Assembly: GCA_018062315.1 (NCBI GenBank)
Contig: JAGOSM010000006.1
Coordinates: forward strand, 1 to 51,934
DNA length: 51,934 nucleotides
Reading direction: 5' to 3'
From: Simkaniaceae bacterium
GTDB lineage: Bacteria; Chlamydiota; Chlamydiia; Chlamydiales; Simkaniaceae
Below, piece by piece: positions 33,704-43,005 of the stretch. How positions within the stretch are numbered: position 1 is the stretch's first letter; every line of letters begins with the position of its first letter. A model generated the notes under the pieces. The model made no database searches and was not told the DNA's origin. It saw only the letters and a program-made list of their open reading frames with translations. The translations under genes were made by a program, and so were the position numbers.

Positions 33704-34769
33704 CGACTCGGGCCTTTTTATGTTTAATAAGGTAACGAGCATTCCCTTCCTCCCAAATAGGCATCCCCTTCATGATACGATGAGGGGGGGCTTCTGAATG
33801 AATCAGGATCTGCCCTTCCGCAACGGCGAGGAGTTCATGTGATGTCACTCCCCCAGAACGGGTAATCGTTGTTTGGCTAAATTTGAGTAAAGGGGCTACA
33901 AGATCGTCGCCTGCTTGGCTAAAAGGAATGAGGGTGAGATGTGTAGGAGGGGTCAGTTTCCCAATGGTTTCTTTGAGAAGATGATCCTGGCAGCATAGGA
34001 CAACCAAAGCATAGCAGCCCTCTTTATCTTTGTAGTGATTGATCCAGCTTTGCACATAGGACATGATAGATAGGGGAGTAGGCTGAGATCCTAACATAAT
34101 GGTCGTCAAATGGACATGAGGGGAAAGTCCTGTATATTTTTGAATCGGATCCCATGAAATGGGGCGAAGAAAATGGGGTCTTAATGGGGTTCCATGTAGA
34201 ATTTGAGGCAGGGGAACTTTAGTGTATTTATCCCAAAAAGCTTCGGGGGTAGAGGTTTTTTCCAGAAGAGGTTCAATTGTATGGAGTCTCAGTAAATTTC
34301 TAAGCGATTTTCCAAGGGTTCTTAAAGAAGCAAAGGCATAGGTTGTGTCTTTTGTGGGCAACTCAACAATATATTTATCGATCCATTGAGGCCCCTTATT
34401 TTGAAGCCTTGCTAGAAAAAGAGCTGAAAGGGCAGCCCTTGTTCCGCTTCCTTGGGTATCAATAATAACATCAAAATTTTCTTCCATGATTAAGCGGTAG
34501 ATTCGATAGAGAACAGGTAGATAAAAGAGGCCATTATTGGCCCAAAGGAGGGAAGACCAAAATCGAAGAGAGAGGGGACTTCCGTTTCTTTGTTGTTGAT
34601 TCCATAAATAGACAGCTAGCCTACCCAGCCATTTTGCATGGAAATCAGAAAGCATATCCTTAACTACAAAGGTAGCTTCTGGATGTGATGACAGGATCTC
34701 GAGTCGTTTTGCCTCAGCGGCAACCAGATGCCCACTGCCGCATAAGGAGGTAATAATCAGAATTTTCAC
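33660..34769 (-). CDS. GT28/MGDG-synthase-like glycosyltransferase
   Basis: 369 residues from a GTG at 34769; a TTG at 34811 is possible but would add a non-conserved leader. N-terminus MKILIITSLCGSGHLVAAEA resembles the GSGHxxAA motif of MGDG synthase and related GT-B transferases, and the C-terminal SGGVTSHELLAVAEGQILIH, EEGNARYLI segment resembles the donor-sugar site of MurG/MGDG synthases. The middle is diverged. It may make a glycolipid, but the acceptor is not known. No membrane helix is evident. It is separated from rho by a strong terminator. Confidence 0.75.
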   Translation of the reverse strand: MKILIITSLCGSGHLVAAEAKRLEILSSHPEATFVVKDMLSDFHAKWLGRLAVYLWNQQQRNGSPLSLRFWSSLLWANNGLFYLPVLYRIYRLIMEENFDVIIDTQGSGTRAALSALFLARLQNKGPQWIDKYIVELPTKDTTYAFASLRTLGKSLRNLLRLHTIEPLLEKTSTPEAFWDKYTKVPLPQILHGTPLRPHFLRPISWDPIQKYTGLSPHVHLTTIMLGSQPTPLSIMSYVQSWINHYKDKEGCYALVVLCCQDHLLKETIGKLTPPTHLTLIPFSQAGDDLVAPLLKFSQTTITRSGGVTSHELLAVAEGQILIHSEAPPHRIMKGMPIWEEGNARYLIKHKKARVVTPLNSQQGHAIFS

Positions 34770-34823
34770 GTGAGGAATAGTATATGAAGAGGGTGTATTA
34801 TGCACAAGCAAACTAAAAAATTC

Positions 34824-34855
34824 ATCACCCCCCCCCTAAAAAGGGGGGAGGTGAT
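34824..34855 (-). terminator. G/C-rich terminator after rho
   Basis: ATCACC plus a C run pairs with a G run plus AGGTGAT around an AAAAA loop. In the minus direction it begins 9 nt after the rho stop codon and ends in a T-rich stretch (GAATTTTTTAG), the form of an intrinsic terminator. The nine Cs here are non-coding. Confidence 0.8.
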
Positions 34856-34864
34856 TTAACTAGC

Positions 34865-36187
34865 TTAGTCCTTGATTGAAAGGAGGAATTCGGCATTAGA
34901 GTTTGTCTTTTTAAGACGTCCAAGGAGAAGATTCATGGCATCTAGAGGGGTTAGATCGGCAAGAATCTGGCGTAAAATGTAGATTTTTTCTAATTCATCT
35001 TTATGAAAGAGAAGATCTTCTTTACGCGTACCACTCTTAATGAGGTCAATTGCGGGGAAAATGCGGCGATCAGCTAGACGTCGATCTAGGATGAGCTCCA
35101 TATTTCCAGTTCCTTTGAACTCTTCGAAAATAACCTCATCCATACGAGAACCCGTCTCAATCAGGGCTGTTGCGATAATGGTGAGGGATCCTCCATTTTC
35201 AATGTTACGTGCAGCTCCAAAAAAGCGTTTGGGTTTATGGAGAGCTTGGGCGTCAACTCCACCAGTAAGGATTTTACCTGAGTGGGGCTGTACTGTGTTA
35301 AAAGCTCTTGCAAGTCTTGTGAGGTTATCTAGAAGGATAACGACATCATGTCCATATTCAACAAGGGAACGGGCTTTTTCAATCGCCATTTCTGCAACTT
35401 GAATGTGTCTTTCGGGGGGTTCATCGAAAGTAGAGCTAACAACTTCTCCTTTGACAAGCCGTTGCATATCGGTCACTTCTTCAGGACGCTCATCGATGAG
35501 GAGGGTAATCAAGATAATTTCAGGGTGATTGACAGAGATAGCATTGGCAATCTCTTGAAGGAGCATGGTCTTTCCAGACTTAGGAGGGGCAACAATAAGA
35601 GCTCTTTGCCCTTTGCCGATAGGGGCCGCGAGGTCGAGAACACGCATCGTGAGGCGGTCTTTTGTTGTTTCCATGCGGATCCGTTCATCCGGATAAAGGG
35701 GAGTTAGGTTACCAAAAAAGATCCGTTCTTTGGCATGCTCAGGGGGTTTATTATTAATGCGGTCTACTTTGAGCAGTGCAAAATATTTTTCTTTTTCTTT
35801 AGGAGGTCTGATAGGGCCGTAGACAGTATCCCCTTTTTTGAGGTCAAATCGCCGAATTTGAGCAGGTGAGACGTAAATATCTTCAGCGGAGGAGCAGTAA
35901 TTATAATCTGGAGAGCGGAGAAACCCAAACGAGTCAGGGAGAATTTCAAGGACCCCTTCTCCTACGAGAATTTCATCAGGGGAGGAGGCTTTGAATTTGA
36001 CAATTTCAAATACAATTTGAGATTTTGTCATGGAGGCAGTATTGGACAAGCCGAGGTTGAGAGCGTACTTATTCAGTTGCTCGATATTCATTCTCTGAAG
36101 ATCTTTAATTTTTGTGATGGGGGGAGGGGTATTAGATGTGGGGGCTTTTTGTTTTGGCTCGTTTTCTACAGCCGGTTCTTTGTCCAT
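34865..36187 (-). CDS. rho: transcription termination factor Rho
   Basis: Hexameric RNA helicase ending transcription. An acidic/proline-rich start, a Rho-N helical domain (27-70), an RNA-binding cold-shock-like domain with [15 protein letters not shown] (78-92), then the ATPase: Walker A APPKSGKT (200-207), [26 protein letters not shown], and the Q/R loops in [22 protein letters not shown]. 440 residues, complete. It overlaps coaE, and the order rho-coaE-polA-sohB is as in Chlamydia. The gene is followed by its own strong intrinsic terminator. Confidence 0.98.
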   Translation of the reverse strand: MDKEPAVENEPKQKAPTSNTPPPITKIKDLQRMNIEQLNKYALNLGLSNTASMTKSQIVFEIVKFKASSPDEILVGEGVLEILPDSFGFLRSPDYNYCSSAEDIYVSPAQIRRFDLKKGDTVYGPIRPPKEKEKYFALLKVDRINNKPPEHAKERIFFGNLTPLYPDERIRMETTKDRLTMRVLDLAAPIGKGQRALIVAPPKSGKTMLLQEIANAISVNHPEIILITLLIDERPEEVTDMQRLVKGEVVSSTFDEPPERHIQVAEMAIEKARSLVEYGHDVVILLDNLTRLARAFNTVQPHSGKILTGGVDAQALHKPKRFFGAARNIENGGSLTIIATALIETGSRMDEVIFEEFKGTGNMELILDRRLADRRIFPAIDLIKSGTRKEDLLFHKDELEKIYILRQILADLTPLDAMNLLLGRLKKTNSNAEFLLSIKD

Positions 36188-36741
36188 TTATTTATAAACT
36201 CCTTGACTTGTGCTTTGAGCTCTTCCATGGTGCCCTGATTAAAGATAATATAATCGGCCCGTTTAGCTTTTTCTTCTCCGCTAAATTGATGGGCCATGCG
36301 CCTCTGGAAGTCTGTTCTATTTCTATAGTGGGCGATTGCATTTGCTTCGTCGCAGACGACGGCAATAGTTTTGTGAAAAAATTTTTCGTATCCGCTTTCA
36401 AAAAGGAGGGGAACTTCTGCAATAAAGAGCCCTGGTCTTGTTTTAGCATAGATGCGTTCAATCTCTTCAAGAACAGCAGGATGCAGGATTTGCTCGAGCT
36501 GTCTAAGTTTTTTTTGATCGGTAAAAACATGGTCTGCAATTTTTTTTCGATCAATAGTTCCATCTGTACAGATATCCTCACCGAGTAGTTCGATAACGGC
36601 CTTGATACACTGGGGGTTTGAAGAGAGGAGCCTGTGAACAATTTCGTCAGAGTCAACAACGGTAGCCCCTGCTTCTTGAAACAGGCGGCACACGGTAGAC
36701 TTTCCAGAGGCTAGACCCCCGGTGACTGCCACTTTATCCAA
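36166..36741 (-). CDS. coaE: dephospho-CoA kinase
   Basis: Last step of coenzyme A synthesis. P-loop GGLASGKST immediately after the N-terminus, then [22 protein letters not shown] and the [11 protein letters not shown] lid, all typical. The TTG at 36741 (191 residues, MDKVAVTGG) is preferred because GGGGAG stands 10 nt upstream and the family starts close to its P-loop; a TTG at 36759 and a GTG at 36750 are possible. It begins at the polA stop and its end overlaps rho by 22 nt. Confidence 0.94.
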   Translation of the reverse strand: MDKVAVTGGLASGKSTVCRLFQEAGATVVDSDEIVHRLLSSNPQCIKAVIELLGEDICTDGTIDRKKIADHVFTDQKKLRQLEQILHPAVLEEIERIYAKTRPGLFIAEVPLLFESGYEKFFHKTIAVVCDEANAIAHYRNRTDFQRRMAHQFSGEEKAKRADYIIFNQGTMEELKAQVKEFINKWTKNRL

Positions 36742-36743
36742 TG

Positions 36744-39239
36744 TTAACACTCTCCCCAATTTTTGCCAATCGATACATTGACCGTTAGAGGTACTTTGAA
36801 TGGATAAATGGTTTCCATGATGTTGACTACCAGGGATTCGGTGGCAATGATTTCGCTTTGGGGAATTTCAAAAATAAGTTCATCGTGGATTTGGAGAATC
36901 ATTTTCCCTTTGGTGAGATTTTGGTTGATTTTGATCATCGCGAGTTTAATCAAATCAGCCTGGGATCCTTGTAGAGGGGTGTTGACAGCGTATCTTTCTG
37001 CTTGAGCTCTAATAAAGGCATTACTGCTATTGATATCAGGAATAGGGCGCCGTCTTCCGAGGAGGGTAGATGCGTATCCAAGCCGTCTAGCATCCTCTTT
37101 ATTTTTTTCAAGATAGGCATGTACTTTGGGATAGAGATCAAAATATTTTTTAATAAAAAGTTTTGCATCGGCAACATCGATTCCAAGTTCTTGGGATAGG
37201 CCATAACTGCCCTGCCCGTAAATGATCCCAAAGTTCACTGCTTTGGCTTTAAAGCGCATATCATTTGTAACAGCATGAAGAGGAACATCGAAAATTGTTG
37301 CAGCACACGCGGCATGAACATCTTCTTTATTTTTAAATGCCTTAATGAGGGTAGGGTCTTCGCTAAAGTGAGCGAGGAGGCGAAGTTCTACTTGAGAGTA
37401 ATCAGCGCCAAGGAAAACCCATCCAGGGAGTTCAGGTTTAAAGGCTTCTCGAATTTTGCGCCCTTCAGGAGTTCGTACAGGGATATTTTGAAGATTGGGA
37501 TCTTGGCATGAAAGGCGCCCTGTAGCGGTGACTGTTTGGTTGAAAGTGCAGTGAATGCGGTGGGTTGTAGCGTTGACTTGGGTGGGCAATGTGTCGATGT
37601 AGGTAGAGCACAATTTTTCTAAGGTGCGGTAGCGGAGGACGGCCTTGGCGATCGGGTGAGTCAGCTCAAGGAGGACGTCAGCTGAGGTGTTCTTTTTCTT
37701 TGATGGGAGGTTCATTTTTTCAAAAAGAATGACCGCAAGCTGTTTGGGGGAGTGGATATTAAATACTTCGCCCGCCATCTCGTGGATTTCTTTCGACACT
37801 TTTTCGATTTGTTCTTTTAGGAAAGAAGACATGGATTGAAGGAGGGGGACATCGAGATAGATTCCATTTTCTTCCATTTTAAAGAGAACAGCGGTAAGGG
37901 GGAGTTCAATGTCATAAAATAGAGGAAGAAGGTCTCCCAATTGGGAGGCGAATAGGTTTTTAAGGCGAAAAATAAAGTCAGTTTTTTCAGAGGGGGAAGA
38001 TCCTGTAAGGGTTTTCCCAAAGTGTTCCAGGGAAAGGTGTTCAAGCGAGTGGTTATTTTTTTCGGGTGTAAGGAGATAGGAGGCGATCATGGTATCGAAA
38101 GAGAGGTGAGAAGGGTTCATTCCGTGATTTTTTAGAAAATGAAGATCCCGTTTGAGGTCATGTCCAAAAATTTTTTTCGCATGTAAGAGGGAGCGCAGTT
38201 TTCCTAAAATAAGGTCTTTAGGGAGCGATTCATCTAAGGGGATATAAAATGCCTCTTTTTCTTGGATGCTGAGGCTAATGCCAGGATCGGTGTGGATGCA
38301 GATTTCGGAGGCATGTTCCAGTTTTTTGATGAGGGCTTCCAAGCTTGGTAGATCTTGAATGAGGTGGTAATTTCCTTCATCTCCGACAGATTTCATGTCT
38401 TTGAGAAGGGAGGTGAAGTTCATCTCTTGATAGAACAGAAAGAGTTTTTTTTCATCTCGGGGAGTAAGAAAAAAGGTAGATTCAGTTTTTTCAAAGGGGA
38501 CAGTGAAATCGAGCGTGGCGAGTTGTTTGGAAAGGAGGGCATCTTGAGTGTGGGCTTTGAGGTTTTCTTTTTTTTTACTTGGGGGGAGATTTTCTAGGGA
38601 GGCGAGGAGGTTTTCTAGAGTGCCATATTCTTCGAGGAGGGGAATGGTTGTTTTAGGGCCAAATCCTGGGACACCGGGGATGTTATCAGAGGCATCTCCG
38701 ACAATGCCCAGGTAGTCGGTAATTTGATGGGGGTGCACGCCATAAAGTTCTTTTACTTCATCGGGTCCAATCATCAAGTTATCTTTATGGGGCTGAACAA
38801 GAGTCACCTTTGGAGTGACGAGTTGGCAGAGGTCTTTATCACTTGTGCAGATGTAGACATGGGCATTTTGCACGGTGGCCCAGATTGTAATGCTGCCAAT
38901 GGTATCATCTGCCTCTACTCCAGGAACAGAGAGGAGGGGGATCCCTGCAAGCTTACAGTAGTGCATAGCGTGGGTAAGTTGTGGAACAAGGTCTTCGGGC
39001 ATTCCTGCTCGATGACCTTTGTAATCGGGATGGATTTTAAGGCGAGAAGCTTTGTTATTGGGGCCGTCAAAGATCGCCATGAGGTGAGTGGGTTCAAAAT
39101 CCCGTTTAAATTTCTCAACGCTCCGAATGAATCCGTAGAGTGCGTTTGTCGATTCTCCCCGAGCGTTTGTCATGCCTCGAATAGCATAGTAGGAACGGAA
39201 AAGAATTCCTACTGCATCTAAGAGATAGAGTTTATTCAT
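36744..39239 (-). CDS. polA: DNA polymerase I
   Basis: 831 residues: 5' nuclease domain (1-285, with DGPNNKAS, GVEADDTIG, SDKDLCQLV), a degenerate 3'-5' exonuclease-like domain (about 290-455), and the polymerase (455-831) with DPNLQNIP, DYSQVELR, RFKAKAVNFGIIYGQG and IHDELIFE. In the middle domain the first exonuclease motif reads CIHTDPGIS in place of the usual D-x-E, so proofreading is probably lost, as in Taq and Bacillus polymerases. It sits between coaE and sohB, overlapping sohB by 8 nt. Confidence 0.97.
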   Translation of the reverse strand: MNKLYLLDAVGILFRSYYAIRGMTNARGESTNALYGFIRSVEKFKRDFEPTHLMAIFDGPNNKASRLKIHPDYKGHRAGMPEDLVPQLTHAMHYCKLAGIPLLSVPGVEADDTIGSITIWATVQNAHVYICTSDKDLCQLVTPKVTLVQPHKDNLMIGPDEVKELYGVHPHQITDYLGIVGDASDNIPGVPGFGPKTTIPLLEEYGTLENLLASLENLPPSKKKENLKAHTQDALLSKQLATLDFTVPFEKTESTFFLTPRDEKKLFLFYQEMNFTSLLKDMKSVGDEGNYHLIQDLPSLEALIKKLEHASEICIHTDPGISLSIQEKEAFYIPLDESLPKDLILGKLRSLLHAKKIFGHDLKRDLHFLKNHGMNPSHLSFDTMIASYLLTPEKNNHSLEHLSLEHFGKTLTGSSPSEKTDFIFRLKNLFASQLGDLLPLFYDIELPLTAVLFKMEENGIYLDVPLLQSMSSFLKEQIEKVSKEIHEMAGEVFNIHSPKQLAVILFEKMNLPSKKKNTSADVLLELTHPIAKAVLRYRTLEKLCSTYIDTLPTQVNATTHRIHCTFNQTVTATGRLSCQDPNLQNIPVRTPEGRKIREAFKPELPGWVFLGADYSQVELRLLAHFSEDPTLIKAFKNKEDVHAACAATIFDVPLHAVTNDMRFKAKAVNFGIIYGQGSYGLSQELGIDVADAKLFIKKYFDLYPKVHAYLEKNKEDARRLGYASTLLGRRRPIPDINSSNAFIRAQAERYAVNTPLQGSQADLIKLAMIKINQNLTKGKMILQIHDELIFEIPQSEIIATESLVVNIMETIYPFKVPLTVNVSIGKNWGEC

Positions 39240-40242
39240 ACATGAACAAAATGCGCCCAGCTAAAGTAGGGTCATATCCTTGAATCGAATGGACAATTTT
39301 TCCTTTAAGCAAGGAAGTGTCATTTTCGAAGTAGTCTTCAAGGAGGCTGAATTGTTTTTTTACAGAGACAACTTGATAAGGGCCCTCGATCTGAGCTGCT
39401 TTTGCAAGATCTGTGAGAGCTTCTCCCTGAGTTGCGTTCGCAACATCGATATAGCCCAGTTTTTGAGCATCGAAGGGGGAGTATACCTGTGCTCCATACT
39501 CTTCAACAAGAGCTGTTTTGTCGAGGTTAGGGCGTGCTTTTGTCACAACATCGACAAAGAGCTGGTATTCACTCGCCATTGATTTCACAAGGCAGGCATA
39601 TTTTTTTTCATCAAAGGGTTTTGTGGAATTGAGCATGTCTTTGAATTTCCCTTCAGTGAGAGTGAGTGCTCCGATTCCATACGTTCTCATAATATCGGTA
39701 AAATTGAGAACAGGGCCGAGTCTGACCCCAACGGAACCAATGAGGCCAGTGGGTTGAGAGTAAATTTTTTCTGAGGCAGAGGCGATCATCATCCCTCCTG
39801 AAGCACAAAGCCCTTCAACATAGGTGTAGATCGGGACTTTAAATTGCGCTTTGTATTCCTGAAGCAGGGAGTAAATGGCATAAGAATCATCAGCAGCACC
39901 TCCTGGGGAGGAAATGGTAAGGAGGATGGCTTTGACTCTATCTCCACTTAAAATGCCTTCACGGCTTGCTAGTAGTTGTCTTTTGATGTCTTTTGCTTTT
40001 AGATGATCGAGACCAATCACTCCATCAATTTCAATAGAGAGGATGACAGGGGTGGTAATTGGGAGGGGAGCGCGAGAAAATTGAGCATTTCCTTTAATGG
40101 AATAAACAGCTCCTCCTCCTTTATTGAAAGGGGAAGAGAGGGACATGAGGAGTCCTCCAATCACAAGAAGCCCAATTAAGAGTCCTGAAATCCAAGATAA
40201 ACCATTCATAAATGCACGGAAAGATGATTGTAATATACCCAT
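39232..40242 (-). CDS. sohB: signal peptide peptidase / SohB-type serine protease
   Basis: Membrane-anchored S49 peptidase that clears leftover signal peptides or membrane protein fragments. One N-terminal membrane helix (about 16-34), then the ClpP-like fold with LTISSPGG (108-115), catalytic Ser148 in VEGLCASGGMMIAS, and the base lysine in TEGKFKDML (Lys199 or Lys201, by analogy with the Ser-Lys dyad of Bacillus SppA). 336 residues. It lies directly upstream of polA, as in Chlamydia. Confidence 0.93.
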   Translation of the reverse strand: MGILQSSFRAFMNGLSWISGLLIGLLVIGGLLMSLSSPFNKGGGAVYSIKGNAQFSRAPLPITTPVILSIEIDGVIGLDHLKAKDIKRQLLASREGILSGDRVKAILLTISSPGGAADDSYAIYSLLQEYKAQFKVPIYTYVEGLCASGGMMIASASEKIYSQPTGLIGSVGVRLGPVLNFTDIMRTYGIGALTLTEGKFKDMLNSTKPFDEKKYACLVKSMASEYQLFVDVVTKARPNLDKTALVEEYGAQVYSPFDAQKLGYIDVANATQGEALTDLAKAAQIEGPYQVVSVKKQFSLLEDYFENDTSLLKGKIVHSIQGYDPTLAGRILFMYE

Positions 40243-40272
40243 GTTCTGATGATATCCTAAGTGAGTAATTTG

Positions 40273-40782
40273 CTAAAGTTTTTTTTCTAATTGAGTCGAT
40301 TTTTGGACGAGTTCTAAAAAGACGAGGAATCCTAATACGACAAAGATGGCAAATAGAGCGTTTGGAACAGTCACTGAAAAAGTGAGGACAATAAGAAGGG
40401 AAAATTGAAGTGCCGTTGTTATTTTGCTCCATAAAACAGAACGGAAAGAGTAGTTTTTCCAAAGGCCGTTAGAGAAGAGGTAGATGCCAAAAAAACAGAG
40501 GAAAAGGTCTCTCGAAAGGAGGGTTGCAATTTGCCAAAGGGCTAACTTTCCCTCCATAAAAAAAACGGAGAGAACAGTGAATACGAAAAATTTATCCATG
40601 AGGGGGTCGAGGGTGGCGCCAAAGCGAGAGACGCATTTATAGCGCCTTGCGAGGTAGCCATCTATGGCGTCGGTAATCATGGCCGCAGCGATGACAGATA
40701 GGCGTACGTACAGGTTTTCAACGACGAACAAGAGGGCCAGTGGGCCTCGCAAAAAAGTCAGTCCGTTCGTTGGAGAGATCAT
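40273..40782 (-). CDS. pgsA: CDP-alcohol phosphatidyltransferase, phosphatidylglycerophosphate synthase type
   Basis: Integral membrane enzyme for phosphatidylglycerol synthesis, 169 residues. The full family signature is present: Asp38, Asp41-Gly42, Ala45-Arg46, Gly55, Asp59 and Asp63 in TDAIDGYLARRYKCVSRFGA and following. Four or five membrane helices around it. The substrate (glycerol-3-P versus serine) is inferred from similarity to PgsA and from the chlamydial neighbourhood. Starts within the end of the upstream gene (4-nt overlap). Confidence 0.9.
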   Translation of the reverse strand: MISPTNGLTFLRGPLALLFVVENLYVRLSVIAAAMITDAIDGYLARRYKCVSRFGATLDPLMDKFFVFTVLSVFFMEGKLALWQIATLLSRDLFLCFFGIYLFSNGLWKNYSFRSVLWSKITTALQFSLLIVLTFSVTVPNALFAIFVVLGFLVFLELVQKSTQLEKKL

Positions 40783-41399
40783 TCCGCCTTGGGGTTGTTT
40801 TGGTTACTGCGCCGTCGCTTTCTTATCCATATCGTAAAAATAGCAATAATAGCAAACGTTGCAAACACAATGATGTTAAACGTTTTTAGATAATGAATCA
40901 AGAGTTGATAATTTGAGCCGAGGCTATGGAAGAAAAAGAAGACAGTGGTTGCCCATAACGGACAGGCGATGGCGTCTCGTAGGGCAAATTGAGTAAAGTT
41001 CGCTTTAGATAAGCCTGCGCTCATAAAAATACAGTTTCTTGTGCCAAAGGGAATAAACCGGCCGACTAAGAGGGCTAGAAGTCCCTTTTTTTTGTAGAAA
41101 GCTTCAATTTTTTTAAGGCGAGCCTCTGGAAACATTTTTTTAAAAAAGAAAAATTGGAGCATGTAGGTGCCAATTTTGCGGCCGAACCAATAAGAAATCC
41201 AGGCAGAAAAGTAGGAGCCCAAGACAATAGCTAGATAGAGGGAAAGGGTAAGGTGAGGCGCAATGGACCCTGCGATAAATGCGGAGGTCACCAGGATAAC
41301 ATCGGTGCTAATAGGGAGATTCATTCCCGCTAGTAGGATGAGGCAAAAGGCGATCAGAGGGGCATAAGCGAGGTGTGGTAAAATAAGATCGATGATCAT
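40779..41399 (-). CDS. DedA family membrane protein
   Basis: 206 residues, about five membrane helices. Shows the DedA pattern: SYFSAWISYWFGRKIG, the charged KKGLLALLVGRFIPFGTRNCIFMSAG segment and a C-terminal basic tail. DedA proteins are thought to act as lipid transporters or flippases (undecaprenyl phosphate, phosphatidylethanolamine). It overlaps both neighbours by 4 nt, so npt-dedA-pgsA is a coupled membrane-function operon. Confidence 0.9.
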   Translation of the reverse strand: MIIDLILPHLAYAPLIAFCLILLAGMNLPISTDVILVTSAFIAGSIAPHLTLSLYLAIVLGSYFSAWISYWFGRKIGTYMLQFFFFKKMFPEARLKKIEAFYKKKGLLALLVGRFIPFGTRNCIFMSAGLSKANFTQFALRDAIACPLWATTVFFFFHSLGSNYQLLIHYLKTFNIIVFATFAIIAIFTIWIRKRRRSNQNNPKAE

Positions 41400-42949
41400 A
41401 CAAGAGCTTCTTGAGTAACCAGGGCTGGAGCCGGATCTTCTTGAATTTTAATGGTTTCTTGCGAGGCTGCAAGGGCATCGAATTGTTTTCCAAGTGAGCG
41501 TACTGCGACGACGTAGGCTGCAAGGGCAAGAAGGAGGAAGATCGCTACGTAGGGAGTGCTCATTGAAATAGAGCCAAAGAAAAGGAGAAGGCTTTGGTGG
41601 AAGAGAGAGCCTCCACTTTTCCCAAGGCGGGAACCAATGCCGTCAATAGCTGCTTTTCCTTTGAGCTTACATTCGTTCGAAAGGGGGATAAATGAAATTT
41701 CTTTTGTGGCATCAAAAAAGGTGAATTTAGAGGCTCTAGAAAGGCAGTTTTGCAGAGAGCCTAAAAAGACTGTCATTGCAAGTGGTGTAGTGGAAAACAT
41801 GGCTGCAACCGAAAGAATAGACTGGTTTTTAAGGAGGATAGATGAGAAAAACAGGACTCCTGTGGCGAGCAGAATGGTTGGGGTGATAATAGCGGCTGCT
41901 GTCCAGCCACATTTTTGAATCACATTACCGCATATAAAAAGACCGATGAGCGTGCTTAAAGCCCCCATAAACATCGTTACTTTGCCCATGTAAGCGAGGT
42001 AGTCAGTGGGAAGGGGGAATAGGAGGTTAACTTGGTCTTTCCATACAATTTCCATCATATTAATCGCCAGGTTGTAGGCAATCACGATGATGGCGATGCA
42101 AATGAGATACTTAGATTTGGCGAGGTAAGTGAAGTTTTTCTTTAGCCCCATTTTTACTTTGACTTCATCTTTAGGAGGGGCAAGTTTAATATCTACAGTG
42201 ATGACATTTTTGTGATACCAACGGAAGATAGCGACGGTGATAAGAGCTACAGCAATGACGAGAAGGGTGATGAGAGTGAGAGATTGTCCCCATACATCGG
42301 TGCCGGGAAGCCAGGAAATTAGGTAAGGTTTAGCGCAGAAAATAGTGATCTGTCCGGAGGCCATCGTGGCGATATTGGCTCCAACGCCAAGGAGGCCGTA
42401 AAAGCGTTTTGCATCTTTAATTGAGGTGATTTGATTTGCAAAGCCCCAGAAGAGGACACTCATGATGGTTGTGCTCCACATTTCGCTCATGACATAGTAG
42501 AGGGTGAAGGTCCAATTGCGCAGGATGGAAATAAGCCCTTTTAGTCCCTGAGGAAGGAGGAGTTCAAGACTATCTGCAAATTCATGAGGATGTAAAAAAT
42601 CTCTAAGTGGGTAGAGCACGGTAGAAAAAAGGATGAAGAAGCCGATAAAAACCGACATCATGATATAGAAAACTTTTTCTTGAGAAAATTTATTAGCCAG
42701 CAGGGTAAATAAAAAAGTAAATAGGAGGGCCATGGGGAGGATAACCCATACTTTAATATAAGGGAGAATTTCAGCGCCGGAGCCTGAGGCTGTAATAACA
42801 AGAGTGTCTTTAGTCGCTCTGAGGATAGTGTAGTTAAGACAGATCAGCGCATAGATAACGAAAAGCGGTACGAACTTTTTAAGTTCAAAGCGGTGAATTG
42901 GCCAAAAAAAGGCTCGCAATGTCCCAAATTTAGACTGCGTGGAATACAT
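41396..42949 (-). CDS. npt: ADP/ATP translocase-like nucleotide transporter
   Basis: 517 residues, about 12 membrane helices, of the TLC family known only from intracellular bacteria and plastids. N-terminal RFELKKFVPLF, LICLNYTILRATKDTLVITASGSGAEILPYIKVW and the SRASKFTFFDATKEISFIPLS block in the C-terminal half are diagnostic. Members exchange host ATP for ADP or import other nucleotides; which one this paralogue carries cannot be told. It follows pgk by about 57 nt. It is strong evidence for an obligate intracellular lifestyle. Confidence 0.95.
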   Translation of the reverse strand: MYSTQSKFGTLRAFFWPIHRFELKKFVPLFVIYALICLNYTILRATKDTLVITASGSGAEILPYIKVWVILPMALLFTFLFTLLANKFSQEKVFYIMMSVFIGFFILFSTVLYPLRDFLHPHEFADSLELLLPQGLKGLISILRNWTFTLYYVMSEMWSTTIMSVLFWGFANQITSIKDAKRFYGLLGVGANIATMASGQITIFCAKPYLISWLPGTDVWGQSLTLITLLVIAVALITVAIFRWYHKNVITVDIKLAPPKDEVKVKMGLKKNFTYLAKSKYLICIAIIVIAYNLAINMMEIVWKDQVNLLFPLPTDYLAYMGKVTMFMGALSTLIGLFICGNVIQKCGWTAAAIITPTILLATGVLFFSSILLKNQSILSVAAMFSTTPLAMTVFLGSLQNCLSRASKFTFFDATKEISFIPLSNECKLKGKAAIDGIGSRLGKSGGSLFHQSLLLFFGSISMSTPYVAIFLLLALAAYVVAVRSLGKQFDALAASQETIKIQEDPAPALVTQEALV

Positions 42950-43005
42950 GGTTTCCCAGTGATTTCATACACTCCATTATACCGAGATACTCATATAAAA
43001 CAAGC

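Noticed and set aside
34828-34836. C9 tract as a second phase-variation switch
   Set aside because: It lies outside any coding region in the stem of the terminator after rho.
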